NCBI GenBank assembly: GCA_027046105.1
Contig: JALTZQ010000021.1
Span: forward strand, 1 to 24,658
Length of the DNA stretch: 24,658 bases
Direction: 5' to 3'
Source of the DNA: Pyrodictiaceae archaeon
GTDB lineage: Archaea; Thermoproteota; Thermoprotei_A; Sulfolobales; Pyrodictiaceae
The notes under the pieces are model-generated. The model ran no database searches, was not told where the DNA came from, and saw nothing but the letters and a program-made list of their open reading frames with translations. Shown one piece after another: positions 1 to 8,528 of the stretch. How positions within the stretch are numbered: position 1 is the first letter of the stretch; each line of letters opens with the position of its first letter. A program made the position numbers and the translations under genes.

Positions 1-255
1 TATGGCATTCCCTTCTATCACCTTCCCAACTTTGAACTCGCCCATAATTGCCCGGATATTACCCGAAACATAGACAACCATGACAGCACCTTCTGGGACC
101 GGTGTGTTCGCCCATCTACGAAGCTCAAACTTTTTTACACCACGAAATATCTGATAGGCAAACTGTGGCCTTATCGAGATAAGGTAAATTGGCTCATTGG
201 CTTCCGTTAATGCTGGTCTACTTTTCTCCCTCCTGGAAACCACCTTCCCCACCAT
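1..255 (-). CDS. ASCH/PUA-like domain protein (3' end off the window)
   Basis: An open frame runs off the left edge and covers 85 codons. The part seen reads PIYLISIRPQFAYQIF, then a KKFELRRW motif, PVPEGAVMVVYVSG and IRAIMGEFKVGKVIEG. This is the N-terminal pattern of archaeal ASCH/PUA-like beta-barrel proteins, which are predicted RNA-binding or regulatory proteins. In-frame starts are ATG at 255 and GTG at 252 or 243. No ATG, GTG or TTG lies between the end of the AMMECR1 gene and the conserved part, so the start must lie inside that gene, giving an overlap of about 25-38 nt. A GGAGGGAG sequence lies near the AMMECR1 stop. The two genes are probably cotranscribed. The family assignment rests on pattern only, and the C-terminus is not visible. 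Confidence 0.6.
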   Translation of the reverse strand, partial: MVGKVVSRREKSRPALTEANEPIYLISIRPQFAYQIFRGVKKFELRRWANTPVPEGAVMVVYVSGNIRAIMGEFKVGKVIEGNAI

Positions 256-925
256 ACTTGCGGAGCATGAACTTATACTCCTCTAATAGGCTTCTCTCCT
301 CAATCTCGCCCATAGGCTCCTTTTCCCTCCAATTTCTCGTATAGTAGCTGAAGAACTCGGCTTTTTCGTCTAGCCAGCAGTATGGCGGAAGACCAGCCTT
401 AACACACGTCTCAGCGAGAAAGGTCTCTGTATCCCAGAGGTACTCAACAGGAACTTCGGGTAAGAGTAGGCCTTGGAAAGGCCCTTTCCTTACTACGAGC
501 CCATGTACTCCCGGTTTAACCCTGGAGAGGCGCTCGTGCGGGTTTCGTGGTAGGGGCTCGAGAGGGCTAAGGACACTAACCTCAAACGTAACTCTGGGTA
601 GTTCATCAGCCTTCATGGGCTCAAAACGAGGATCATTTAATGCGGCATCCAGGGCAACATCAATGACTACTTCTACAAGGCTTCGTAGAGGGAAAACATA
701 GCCAATACATCCCCTTAGATCACGGTGAAGATAGGTATGGTAAGTCGTTATAGTTACAAAGGCTGCACCAGGCCTTCGTAGGACGGGTGGAGTGTCAGAT
801 GGCGGGCTTATCCGTTTACCATGGACAAGGTATTCCTCTACAGCTCTTCTAGCCAGCCTGACTAGGAATACACCATCTTCGCTGGATAACTCCTCGGGTC
901 GTACTTGGTTCCTTGGCCCGGGCAT
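218..925 (-). CDS. AMMECR1 domain protein
   Basis: A 235-residue protein matching the AMMECR1 family along most of its length. The family signature LRGCIGY is at residues 70-76. It is followed by ALNDPRFEPM and the ELPRVTFEVSVLSPLEPL stretch typical of the family. The biochemical function of the family is not established; it is conserved from archaea to human. The start is ATG at 925. A TTATAA box lies about 25 nt upstream on this strand (around 948-953), so the transcript may be leaderless or have a very short leader, although a GAGGGG sequence also precedes the ATG. It is divergent from the methyltransferase gene at 980 and overlaps the downstream ASCH-like gene. Confidence 0.85.
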   Translation of the reverse strand: MPGPRNQVRPEELSSEDGVFLVRLARRAVEEYLVHGKRISPPSDTPPVLRRPGAAFVTITTYHTYLHRDLRGCIGYVFPLRSLVEVVIDVALDAALNDPRFEPMKADELPRVTFEVSVLSPLEPLPRNPHERLSRVKPGVHGLVVRKGPFQGLLLPEVPVEYLWDTETFLAETCVKAGLPPYCWLDEKAEFFSYYTRNWREKEPMGEIEERSLLEEYKFMLRKYGGEGGFQEGEK

Positions 926-979
926 GAAGTAGCCCCTCTTCCTACCTTATAACACCCCATAGCCTCTCCTAAAACTAGA

Positions 980-2266
980 GTGGTAATGTCTACCATGGTG
1001 TATCAGGTAGAGCATGCATGCTCAGAGATCCTGGCACGGGTAGAAGAGAGCCTATTATCAATAAGGGCAATTATAGAGACTGTTAAACCAAATATTCCAC
1101 GAGGCTTACTTAACGCATTGTGTCTAGGTGTACTAAGAAACTACATTCTCTTAGGGGAAGCATTAAGGTATTGTGGTTATAAGGGTTCTTTGAGGGGTAC
1201 GCGGCGTGGCTGGCTCGTACTAGTGGTGGCTTATGAAGCAGTTTTTCGCCGCGGTAAAGTATCGAAGGAGCGTTTGACGAGAATTGTACCACGTCTATCT
1301 CACGAGATACTGTCTTGCCTATATAGTGTTGAGCCTAGAGAAATTATTGGGAGGTATAGTGGGTTACGTAGACTGTCTATTGCATACAGTATTCCCCTTT
1401 GGGTTGTATCTAAGCTTGCAGAAACTAATCCCCCCGGTGGCATTGAAGAGTTGCTGAAGGGGTTCCAAGAACCTACTCCCATGTGGATACGATTCAATAA
1501 ATCCCTTATCACGATTGAGGAGGCCATGCATGAACTTAAGAACCACGGTGTGGAAACGATACCCGATAAAATCCTAGATGATCTGCTTGAAGTCGTTAAT
1601 GTTAAACCTGGTGCGATAGATAGACTTGATAAAAAGAAGTACTATGTTCACGATAGATCTGCTGCCCTAGTAGCACATATACTAAGAGGCATAGATGGAT
1701 ATGGTGGAGACTTCTTTAGTGCACCTGGTAATAAGATAGCGCATATCGCGTGGAGAAAGAAGGTTCTGGGAGTAGCACTTGAGCTTTCACAGAGAAGACT
1801 AAGTGATGAGCGATTCCTTCTTAACCAGCAAGGTGTATGGGTTTACGACGTGATTGGGGCTGATGCTAGAAAACCACCAATACGTGATTCTACCCTCAAC
1901 TGGGCTATAGTGGATCCCGACTGTAGTAGTATGGGTAGACTTGGCCATAGTCCTGAAACGAGACTCTTTCTCGAAAAGGTGGGCCCCTTAATAATCCATA
2001 GATTTTCAAGGCTACAGTATCGTGGCCTGCGTGAAGCCCTACTAAAGACCAAGAGGAATGGTGTAGTGGTTTATACGACATGTACGCTAACTCTTGAAGA
2101 AAACGAGGGAGTAGTCAAGAAGGTTATTGATGAAGGATTAGCAGAGTTGGAAGAAGCCTCTCCCCTTATAGGGTATTGGAGCATACACATGCCTCGTACC
2201 CAGCGCATAGTGCCACACATTTCTCGGTGTACGGGTGGTTTTGTTGCAAAGCTAAGACGAGTCTAA
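980..2266 (+). CDS. NSUN/RsmB-family RNA cytosine-C5 methyltransferase
   Basis: A 428-residue protein with an N-terminal NusB-like/helical part followed by a SAM-dependent C5-methyltransferase domain. The family normally methylates cytosine in tRNA or rRNA. Motif I is seen as SAPGNK (residues 247-252), motif IV as VDPDCSSMG (Cys315), and motif VI as YTTCTLTLEENE (Cys358). Both family cysteines, the nucleophile and the release Cys, are therefore present. Two positions differ from the usual pattern: APGGK is APGNK and DAPC is DPDC. GTG at 980 is the longest start; ATG at 986 and ATG at 995 are alternatives. The 3' end overlaps the convergent E1-A gene by 15 nt. The substrate cannot be read from sequence. 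Confidence 0.8.
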   Translation: MVMSTMVYQVEHACSEILARVEESLLSIRAIIETVKPNIPRGLLNALCLGVLRNYILLGEALRYCGYKGSLRGTRRGWLVLVVAYEAVFRRGKVSKERLTRIVPRLSHEILSCLYSVEPREIIGRYSGLRRLSIAYSIPLWVVSKLAETNPPGGIEELLKGFQEPTPMWIRFNKSLITIEEAMHELKNHGVETIPDKILDDLLEVVNVKPGAIDRLDKKKYYVHDRSAALVAHILRGIDGYGGDFFSAPGNKIAHIAWRKKVLGVALELSQRRLSDERFLLNQQGVWVYDVIGADARKPPIRDSTLNWAIVDPDCSSMGRLGHSPETRLFLEKVGPLIIHRFSRLQYRGLREALLKTKRNGVVVYTTCTLTLEENEGVVKKVIDEGLAELEEASPLIGYWSIHMPRTQRIVPHISRCTGGFVAKLRRV

Positions 2267-3319
2267 AGACTGTTGCTTGATCATGGAAATTATTGAACGA
2301 TACAATTTTATAGCTTTGCTTGTATCGGTTGTTCCATCCACTATTGCACGTCCATCACTAAACAATACCACACTAAGGCCTTCAAGCCTTATCTTAACTA
2401 GATAGGGGTTATACGCAACAATGTTGTCATGGAATGTCTTGGCTACAGTTTCAACATCTATGTTAAGTTTCCTTGGCGGCTTTACTTCAACCGCCTCAGT
2501 GCCACAAATAGGTTTAGCTTTGAATTCTCCCCGTTCTTCTCTACTACCCAGCATAGTGTATTTATGGTAAACACATACAGGGCAATCTGGCCTACGTTTA
2601 ACATCAACATAGTCTACTCTCATCCTAGCAGCATCTATGACATAGAGCCTACCTGCGTAATCCTCATGCCCCAAAATATGACGTATGGCAACTGTGACAG
2701 CAATACTAGATGCAATTGATACTACTGATGGAAAAACACCTATAATATCACATACATTAGCCTCTTCTCTTTGTGGAGGCTTTGGGATAAGACAATGGAG
2801 ACAAGCACTACGTTCAGGCTCTATAAGCATTACATTAGCGTACCATCCTTCAATGCCAACGTATACCCAAGGAATCTTCTTCCTTACAGCGACCTCGTTT
2901 ATCAATAGCCTTGTCCTAAAATTATCCGTTCCATCAAAGATGATATCTACTTCATCAAGTAATTGTATTGCATTATCTCCTTCAAGTCTATCAATGATAG
3001 CCTCGGTTTTAACATCACTATTTACTTTCCTTGCATGTTCTGCACAAGCCACAGCCTTAGGCAATGCTTTAGCAGCGTCTTCTTCAGTGACTAAGCTCAT
3101 CCGATAAATATTTGATATGTCGACAAAGTCTCCATCAATAACTCGTATGTAGCCTACCCCAAGCCGTGCAAGATAGTCCACGATATGGCTACCAGTTGCA
3201 CCACAACCCACTACTGTAACGCGTAAACTACGTATTTTGCTAAAACCACGAGGACCAACATCCTTCACAAGCATAAGTCTTGAATACTTCTCTAAGAGGT
3301 GGGGATCAAGTAGCTCCAT
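2252..3319 (-). CDS. ThiF/MoeB/HesA-family E1-like adenylyltransferase (E1-A)
   Basis: A 355-residue E1-like enzyme that would adenylate the C-terminal Gly-Gly of a small ubiquitin-like or sulfur-carrier protein. Visible: nucleotide-binding GCGATG (38-43), Asp62, the arginine in NIYRM (Arg73), FDGTDN (129-133), a zinc pair CLHC (173-176) and a second pair CPVC further on. Cys190 in VCDIIGVFPSV lies where MoeB and Uba4 have their conserved cysteine. The last 80 residues or so form an extra domain (VRI/VVLFSDGRAIVDGT pattern) that I recall in other archaeal ThiF-type proteins. The start ATG at 3319 has a GGAGGTAG ribosome binding site 7 nt upstream. No carrier protein gene is adjacent. A second E1 is encoded at 11763-12515. 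Confidence 0.85.
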   Translation of the reverse strand: MELLDPHLLEKYSRLMLVKDVGPRGFSKIRSLRVTVVGCGATGSHIVDYLARLGVGYIRVIDGDFVDISNIYRMSLVTEEDAAKALPKAVACAEHARKVNSDVKTEAIIDRLEGDNAIQLLDEVDIIFDGTDNFRTRLLINEVAVRKKIPWVYVGIEGWYANVMLIEPERSACLHCLIPKPPQREEANVCDIIGVFPSVVSIASSIAVTVAIRHILGHEDYAGRLYVIDAARMRVDYVDVKRRPDCPVCVYHKYTMLGSREERGEFKAKPICGTEAVEVKPPRKLNIDVETVAKTFHDNIVAYNPYLVKIRLEGLSVVLFSDGRAIVDGTTDTSKAIKLYRSIISMIKQQSLDSS

Positions 3320-3423
3320 TCCCTACTACCTCCATATGGTCTAGAGTGGCTGTCTGAGGTCTAAGTGACGTTTTCACGTGTTAAACACCCTCCAGATCTA
3401 TTAGGGGAGTAGGGAGACGAGAA

Positions 3424-3432
3424 TATCTATAA
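3424..3432 (+). promoter_or_regulatory. Possible TATA box for the thioesterase operon
   Basis: An AT-rich TATCTATAA stands about 35 nt before the ATG at 3464, in the divergent gap between E1-A and the thioesterase. The spacing would give a leader of roughly 5-10 nt, consistent with the lack of a clear ribosome binding site there. No upstream BRE was verified. Confidence 0.3.
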
Positions 3433-3463
3433 CCCTACCCTAAAACCATAGGTTTATGGCCTA

Positions 3464-3901
3464 ATGGGGGTTAAGATAGGAATGGAGCATAGTGATCCGG
3501 GTAGAGAGATACCAGGAAACCTTGAGTGTAGTGAGGAAGTAGTGGTTCCTCCAGAGCATGCTGCTAGCCATATTGGTTCTGGCTCTCTACAAGTACTTTC
3601 AACACCTTGTATGATACTCTATATGGAATCCCTTGCTCGTAGATGCCTAGACAAGTACTTACCTGAGGAGTATACCACTGTTGGAGTACACGTAGATGTT
3701 TATCATAGGGCTCCAGCACCTATAGGTGCAAAGATAGTTGTTACCACCAGACTTGTTAAGAGAGAGGGTCGAAGGCTTGTACTACGTGTTGAGGCTAGGC
3801 TTGGAGATAAAATAATTGGTGAAGGCATTCATGAAAGATTTATCGTGAATCGTGGCAGATTCTTAGAAAAAGTGGCACAGATGAGTGTGAAACCCCAGTG
3901 A
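3464..3901 (+). CDS. Hotdog-fold thioesterase, FlK-like
   Basis: A 145-residue single hotdog domain. It matches the FlK-type (fluoroacetyl-CoA thioesterase-like) branch: LSTPCMILYMES, then TTVGVHVDVYHRAPAPIG, then RLVLRVEARLGDKIIGEG. Thr47, Glu55 and His81 have exactly the spacing (8 and 26) of the FlK catalytic residues Thr42, Glu50 and His76. The position matching FlK Phe36, the lid residue linked to fluoroacetyl selectivity, is Ser41 here, so fluoroacetyl-CoA is not an expected substrate; hydrolysis of some acyl-CoA is more likely. ATG at 3464 is used; ATG at 3482 is an alternative. The stop overlaps the next gene's GTG by 4 nt, which suggests translational coupling. Confidence 0.75.
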   Translation: MGVKIGMEHSDPGREIPGNLECSEEVVVPPEHAASHIGSGSLQVLSTPCMILYMESLARRCLDKYLPEEYTTVGVHVDVYHRAPAPIGAKIVVTTRLVKREGRRLVLRVEARLGDKIIGEGIHERFIVNRGRFLEKVAQMSVKPQ

Positions 3902-4731
3902 GTAGAATAAGTGAATGTGAGGAATATGCAAGATTCTTGTTTCAAGAATCATTGAAATGCCTAGATGATAGTGTTGCGTCGATTCTTTACCAAAACTCCT
4001 TAAGGGCTTGTAGTGGAGATGATTCTATTAGCACGATTGTTTATATAAATGGTCTCTTGTTCTTTCTACCTACTAGTCAATTGCCAGAGGCTTGGGCTAA
4101 CCTACTGCATGTTTTTTGTTACCGCGACTACGAGTATTATCCAGGCTTTTCTCCATTGAATGGCTGGATAGTTGTTGATGTTGGTGGTTTTCTTGGCTTC
4201 TACACTGTATATGCGGCTTCGAGGGTTGGGTCAAAAGGTAGGGTTGTGGTCGTAGAGCCAAATCCCTATGTTAGAGAGTATTTGTATCAAAACATTAGCG
4301 CTAATTGTCTATCGGGAAGGGTGGAGGTTGAGCCCCGAGCTTTACTAGCCGATAATATGGCTTTGAAACTGTATATTGGTTGCTACTGGGCTAATACGAG
4401 TATGCATAGAGCCTATGTGGAGAATGGCCCAGGGATATGTGGAACAATAACTGTACCAGCCATAGGATTAGGAACACTTATCCACGAGCATAAGCTGCCA
4501 CGTATTGATCTTCTAAAGATTGATGTGGAAGGGGCCGAGAAAAGACTTCTTATTGAGAACAATGATATTTTATCCTCAGGGTTTGTTAAAAGAATAGTTG
4601 TAGAGCTACATGAAGGCTATGGCAGTGTAGATGAAATAATTGACTTGTTGGAGAACTATAGCTTTAAGGTCTTTGTGTATAAGCCTAAGGATTACGGCCA
4701 GGCATTCATATACGGTATTTCGCTAATCTAG
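3898..4731 (+). CDS. FkbM-family SAM-dependent methyltransferase
   Basis: A 277-residue protein with the FkbM-family core in its second half. The SAM-binding motif I is VVDVGGFLGFY (92-102). The acidic end of strand 2 is VVEPNPY (118-124). The family signature DLLKIDVEGAE is at 204-214, followed by VVELHEGY. FkbM proteins usually O-methylate sugars, polyketides or other small molecules, often in surface glycan or secondary metabolism clusters. The first 80 or so residues are not recognised. The GTG start at 3898 overlaps the thioesterase stop (GTGA), so the two are probably translated together. The substrate is unknown. Confidence 0.8.
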   Translation: MSRISECEEYARFLFQESLKCLDDSVASILYQNSLRACSGDDSISTIVYINGLLFFLPTSQLPEAWANLLHVFCYRDYEYYPGFSPLNGWIVVDVGGFLGFYTVYAASRVGSKGRVVVVEPNPYVREYLYQNISANCLSGRVEVEPRALLADNMALKLYIGCYWANTSMHRAYVENGPGICGTITVPAIGLGTLIHEHKLPRIDLLKIDVEGAEKRLLIENNDILSSGFVKRIVVELHEGYGSVDEIIDLLENYSFKVFVYKPKDYGQAFIYGISLI

Positions 4732-4750
4732 GCGTTGGGGCTGGCAAGAA

Positions 4751-5020
4751 TTGGATAAGCCTATTAGGGTACGTGCTTTACTTGAACCTGGTTATGCACA
4801 GGCCGAGCTAAGATATGATTTTCATGGGAGACTTAGAATAGACGAGTTCCTGCTTGAGATCCGGGCAAACCATGAGCGTGCTATAGTGGAGGCTAGAGGG
4901 CTAGGAACTAAGCTTCTCCAACTAAAAAGTATCAATGCTCTCCTTGGATTACATCGTAAAGGAGTTAAGTTCAAGATTTATGGGCTTCAAGTCCAACTAG
5001 AATATGGGCAAGAAAGCTAA
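4751..5020 (+). CDS. Hypothetical protein, 89 aa
   Basis: A small mixed alpha/beta protein that I do not recognise. It contains alternating hydrophobic and charged stretches (RVRALLEPGYAQAELRYDF, then a helix-like FLLEIRANHERAIVEARG) and ends in FKIYGLQVQLEYG. No Cys pairs, signal peptide or membrane segment are seen. The only plausible start is TTG at 4751, 19 nt after the FkbM stop, with no strong ribosome binding site. It is probably the third gene of the thioesterase-FkbM cluster. It ends 9 nt before the stop of the convergent small basic protein gene. Confidence 0.5.
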   Translation: MDKPIRVRALLEPGYAQAELRYDFHGRLRIDEFLLEIRANHERAIVEARGLGTKLLQLKSINALLGLHRKGVKFKIYGLQVQLEYGQES

Positions 5021-5029
5021 GTGGCTAAG

Positions 5030-5224
5030 CTAGCCCCTCTCTCCTTCCTTTTGAACCGATTGTTTTGGTGATGCTTCGCCTGGAGGTAGGATTACGAGGC
5101 TTCGTCCTTTCCAGCGATACCTTCCCTCTCGTAGTGCTTCAAGAATCTCTCTAGCCTTCTTGTCGTTTGGATGTTTTCTTAAATGTCTCTCGAGTCTGCG
5201 TATCATGCGTAGCTTTCTCGACAT
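5030..5224 (-). CDS. Small basic protein, 64 aa
   Basis: Encodes MSRKLRMIRR followed by a strongly basic, helix-forming run (LERHLRKHPNDKKAREIL), then a short segment containing RYRWKGRSLVILPPGE and a polar tail. The composition suggests an RNA- or ribosome-associated protein, but I cannot name a family. ATG at 5224 is preferred over ATG at 5236 because GGTGA sits 5 nt upstream of it. Its first 74 nt overlap the 3' end of the DHPS-related gene in another frame. Both frames lie on the same strand, so coupling between the two is likely. Confidence 0.5.
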   Translation of the reverse strand: MSRKLRMIRRLERHLRKHPNDKKAREILEALREGRYRWKGRSLVILPPGEASPKQSVQKEGERG

Positions 5225-6869
5225 CGGTTTCACCATGTCCTGGTGTTTCGTCTTTTACCGGGTCCATTCTTAAGGTTTTCTTGTAAGTCTCTACAACTCT
5301 CCTCATACGTGTACTGTAGAAGACAGCTTTCTCCCATAATGGTTTAATCACGTCTTGGTCTTGAACGTAGCTGCGACGAAACCTTAGGGCTAGCTCTGCA
5401 CGGCAAAGCTCATAACCTAAATAGGCATAGTGGCTTGGCTCTGTGGCTAAGCCGAGATACGTTATAGCCTTATACATGTCCTTGGCATTATCCCCTTTTA
5501 TTACTATGGGTCGCCGCCTTGATAGGTGATAGTCTACTATCTCATTAAATGATGGATCTACGAGTATTATATGGTCGCCAAGAGGATCAAGACGTAGACC
5601 ATACCATTTAGCAATATATGTGGCATTTACTTCTTTAGCTCTAAATTGGGGCTTTTTTGGCTCAAGTATCTCTTTCTTCTCCTTCACTACAAGAAGATCT
5701 ATCCCAAGGTCTTTTGGCAGCCTCTTCTCAGCCATTGCAATTGATATCATTGTGGCTGCTACAGCAGTCTCGGTAACGGCCATATAAGCCTTTCTACTCT
5801 CTTCACTTGCCAGGAGAACTGAGACTCCAATTTCACCGAGTATGGCTGCTAGGGCGGCTATAACGCCATGTGTGTCAGCATCCATTAATTCATAGACATT
5901 AGCTATTCCCGCCATAAGTGGTGTATCAGGTAATTTTTGCGATAGCAGCTGGAAAGCGTGAAGACTACTAGCGAGCCCCATGAGAGGTGGTTCTAGTATA
6001 GCGTCGCCTAGTGGTTGAAGACCTTTCTTCTCAGCTTGTTTAGCAAGTTTAATTACTAAATCAACTCTCTTTAGAGGATCTGCTGGAACTCCAGTCTCTA
6101 GTAAAGGGATGACAGCAACAGCCCCACTTCCACGGGGTAATTTATCTATTAGACGATTGATCGGTGTTGCAGAAAAATAGAGACATGCATATCCCTTTTC
6201 CGCCGCATTAACTAATAAAGTTGTATCACTGCTATCTACACCTATAGGTCCCACATAATCACTTACGTGGCGTAAAATAGTCAATGCTTCTTCGCGGTTT
6301 ATGTTAGACCCAAAACCTACAACTACTATGTCAGCCCCACGCTCCATTAGTTCATTTACTCGCCTAGATAGCTTATCAGCATCATTGGTCTTGGCATAAA
6401 CCTCAGCTATTATAGTGAAAGGCGGTGGCCTAATAGGCACCTTAATACCACATAAATCGATGGCAGGTTGTGAAGCATGTATATCCGCTAGCTTCTCTAT
6501 AATCCTGCTTGCGAAAGCCTGGTAATCGAAAACTCCTTTTTCAAGCATCTCAGAAAAAATATTTGGATCTGTTGATGCAATGAGTGCTAGTAGTTCTGGA
6601 TCACGAGGTCCACGTATAACTTTAATACTAAGATCCTTTGCAAGTCCAGACACATCATATTCAAGAGTTCCGGGAACAATAATATAATCGTAGCTATAGA
6701 GGCTTGAGAGAATTTTCCGTAAAAGTTGTTGCGGGATAAGTGCAGCTACATCATATGGTGCCACGATAACATCTACTTGGAATCCAGTATTCTCCGACAC
6801 TACCTGTGCAATACGCCTAATGTAGTGCTCAGCTCTTCTCCCCGTAATAAGTGCTAAGCGTTTTTTCAT
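5151..6869 (-). CDS. Dihydropteroate synthase-related protein (TIGR00284 type)
   Basis: A 572-residue protein. Residues 150-400 or so look like the TIM-barrel of archaeal dihydropteroate synthase-related proteins: GADIVVVGFGSN, then VGPIGVDSSDTTLLVNAAEK (216-235), then ACLYFSATPINRL. The N-terminal 140 residues (KKRLALITGRRAEHYIRRIA, then YIIVPGTLEYDVSGL) and a C-terminal region (LALRFRRSYVQDQD) fit the longer archaeal family rather than bacterial FolP. The family is linked by homology to pterin metabolism, but its activity is not settled to my knowledge. The last 25 residues or so are polar, look nonconserved, and overlap the downstream small gene. The start is ATG at 6869, 22 nt after the PrpB-like gene's stop, so an operon is likely. 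Confidence 0.75.
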   Translation of the reverse strand: MKKRLALITGRRAEHYIRRIAQVVSENTGFQVDVIVAPYDVAALIPQQLLRKILSSLYSYDYIIVPGTLEYDVSGLAKDLSIKVIRGPRDPELLALIASTDPNIFSEMLEKGVFDYQAFASRIIEKLADIHASQPAIDLCGIKVPIRPPPFTIIAEVYAKTNDADKLSRRVNELMERGADIVVVGFGSNINREEALTILRHVSDYVGPIGVDSSDTTLLVNAAEKGYACLYFSATPINRLIDKLPRGSGAVAVIPLLETGVPADPLKRVDLVIKLAKQAEKKGLQPLGDAILEPPLMGLASSLHAFQLLSQKLPDTPLMAGIANVYELMDADTHGVIAALAAILGEIGVSVLLASEESRKAYMAVTETAVAATMISIAMAEKRLPKDLGIDLLVVKEKKEILEPKKPQFRAKEVNATYIAKWYGLRLDPLGDHIILVDPSFNEIVDYHLSRRRPIVIKGDNAKDMYKAITYLGLATEPSHYAYLGYELCRAELALRFRRSYVQDQDVIKPLWEKAVFYSTRMRRVVETYKKTLRMDPVKDETPGHGETDVEKATHDTQTRETFKKTSKRQEG

Positions 6870-6891
6870 CGAAGCATTGTCCCCTCAGTAG

Positions 6892-7830
6892 TTACTGCTC
6901 TGCCCTCCTCATCCTGTACCTGGATATTAGTTCTTCCGCCTCCCTAGCTATCCTATTATCATGTTCCTCGTACTCGTAATAGCCTATTAGCTCATAGAAC
7001 TCTCTCCGAGTCATCATCTTATCCAGTAAGTCAACTTGTGTCCCTTTATCGCGTATTATCTTCAAGGCCTCCCTCATAGCACCCATTGCGACCCGGAATA
7101 GTGTTACAGGAAAGATAACTATCTTATACCCCATCTCTTCAAACCTCTTTACAGGAATGTATGGTGTCTTCCCAAACTCTGTCATATTTGCTAATAAAGG
7201 AGCCTTAACTTCACGTGCAAACCTTTCAAATTCCTCCTCACTAGTTAAGGCTTCAGGAAAGATGACATCAGCACCTGCCTCGAGATAAATCCTTGCCCTC
7301 TCTATTGCAGCTTCAAGCCCCTCTACACCTCTAGCATCAGTTCGTGCAATAATGACGATGTCCCGCCGCCGTGCTTCTACTGCAGCCCTTATCTTCTTAA
7401 CCATGTCCTCGACTGGTATAAGCTGCTTACCCGAGAGATGACCACACTTCTTTGGAAGAACCTGATCCTCTATTTGTACTGCAGCCGCACCAGCATCTTC
7501 CAGTTCACGAACGGTTCTCACAACATTTATTGCTTCTCCGAAACCAGTATCAGCATCCACTATTAACGGGATACGTACTACACGCGTAATATAACGCGTC
7601 ATTGAAGCGAGCTCACTTAGGGTTATAATGCCTAGATCAGGCATAGCAAGGCTCCCGGTTAATGCTGCGCCAGAAAGGTATGCTGCCCTAAACCCCATCT
7701 TCTCGACAAGAAGTGCAGTAGCAGGATTGAATACACCTGGGGCAACTATTATACCTGGCTGTTTTAGTAACTTCCTCAACTCTTCACCAGGTCTCTCAAG
7801 AGGGTTACGATAGAGAAACACCATACCCAA
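6892..7830 (-). CDS. prpB: 2-methylisocitrate lyase / isocitrate lyase-superfamily enzyme
   Basis: A 312-residue protein of the isocitrate lyase/PEP mutase superfamily. VDADTGFGEA (91-100) carries the Mg-binding aspartates. AAVQIEDQVLPKKCGH (116-131) holds the Glu and the KKCGH active-site loop with Cys129. RTDARG follows. This combination fits methylisocitrate lyase, which splits 2-methylisocitrate into pyruvate and succinate. No citrate synthase or PrpD gene is present in the window, so the methylcitrate cycle is not shown and another lyase activity of the same family remains possible. The start is ATG at 7830, or ATG at 7824. It lies upstream of the DHPS-related gene on the same strand. 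Confidence 0.8.
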   Translation of the reverse strand: MGMVFLYRNPLERPGEELRKLLKQPGIIVAPGVFNPATALLVEKMGFRAAYLSGAALTGSLAMPDLGIITLSELASMTRYITRVVRIPLIVDADTGFGEAINVVRTVRELEDAGAAAVQIEDQVLPKKCGHLSGKQLIPVEDMVKKIRAAVEARRRDIVIIARTDARGVEGLEAAIERARIYLEAGADVIFPEALTSEEEFERFAREVKAPLLANMTEFGKTPYIPVKRFEEMGYKIVIFPVTLFRVAMGAMREALKIIRDKGTQVDLLDKMMTRREFYELIGYYEYEEHDNRIAREAEELISRYRMRRAEQ

Positions 7831-8285
7831 CCCCCAGCATATGTTATCTTAGGTCATCTCCGGGATTTGGCCTCTCATCCGGGATGCCCTGTTCCAAACA
7901 CTAATGCTGTAGTTCTGGGGATCTTTTGTAGACTTTGCAGAATCCATGGGTACGCCTCACGTAATAATATTATATTCTCGGTGTGGTGGCTCCCAGTGTT
8001 AAAGACCCTTGTAGGAGATAGGTGTCCAACCCAAGAGTCTTCACACTGTTTCTCATGACAGCATAGTCCTTCACTATAGTTTAATCGTCGTCCTATTCTC
8101 TAAATGAGGATTCGCTGGGAACACTAGTATTGCGACTAGGGTCAAAGAGATTGAGACAATTCAACGAGAATCCATTAGTCTTCTAAATACTGACAGTTAT
8201 TGCTAATGAGATATCTGCCACGGTAGGTTAAGCTATTCATGTTCTTGGAGTAAATGGGTAAGATTAAGTTTCATGTTCTCAAGAC

Positions 8286-8305
8286 AACCCATCTTAGAAT
8301 GGGTT
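8286..8305. repeat. Perfect inverted repeat, 7-bp arms
   Basis: AACCCAT (8286-8292) and ATGGGTT (8299-8305) flank a 6-nt loop. T-rich sequence follows on the plus strand. It could be a terminator or the top of a small RNA; nothing decides between these. Confidence 0.4.
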
Positions 8306-8528
8306 TAGCTTTCCTCTTTGGACGAGGATGCGTATTCTAATAAGTAGCATAACGGCCAAGCACATAATGTTAGAGGCCATGAGGAACTCCTAGTCCTAGT
8401 CACGGCAAAGGGTACATTTTAGTGTATGAATAAGAAAGGAAGCCCGATTAAGCGATATAATCTTGGGAGAAATCTTAGTTAATTTAGATACCTTTAGGGA
8501 AGAGGTTCAAGAAGCCCAAGGCTCTTAG
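8301..8528 (+). pseudogene. Possible decayed coding remnant
   Basis: In one frame, two protein-like stretches are separated by three stop codons: one ends ITAKHIMLEAMRNS, the other reads LSDIILGEILVNLDTFREEV. They stay in register over 76 codons. This may be a decayed gene, but chance cannot be excluded and no family is recognised. Confidence 0.2.

Noticed and set aside
2429..3107. Plus-strand ORFs inside the E1-A gene (96 and 140 codons)
   Set aside because: They are antisense frames of a well-supported E1 gene and show no domain pattern.
7867..8058. A 63-codon plus-strand ORF after the PrpB-like gene
   Set aside because: No conserved pattern, no ribosome binding site, and biased Cys/His/Ser content typical of a chance frame.
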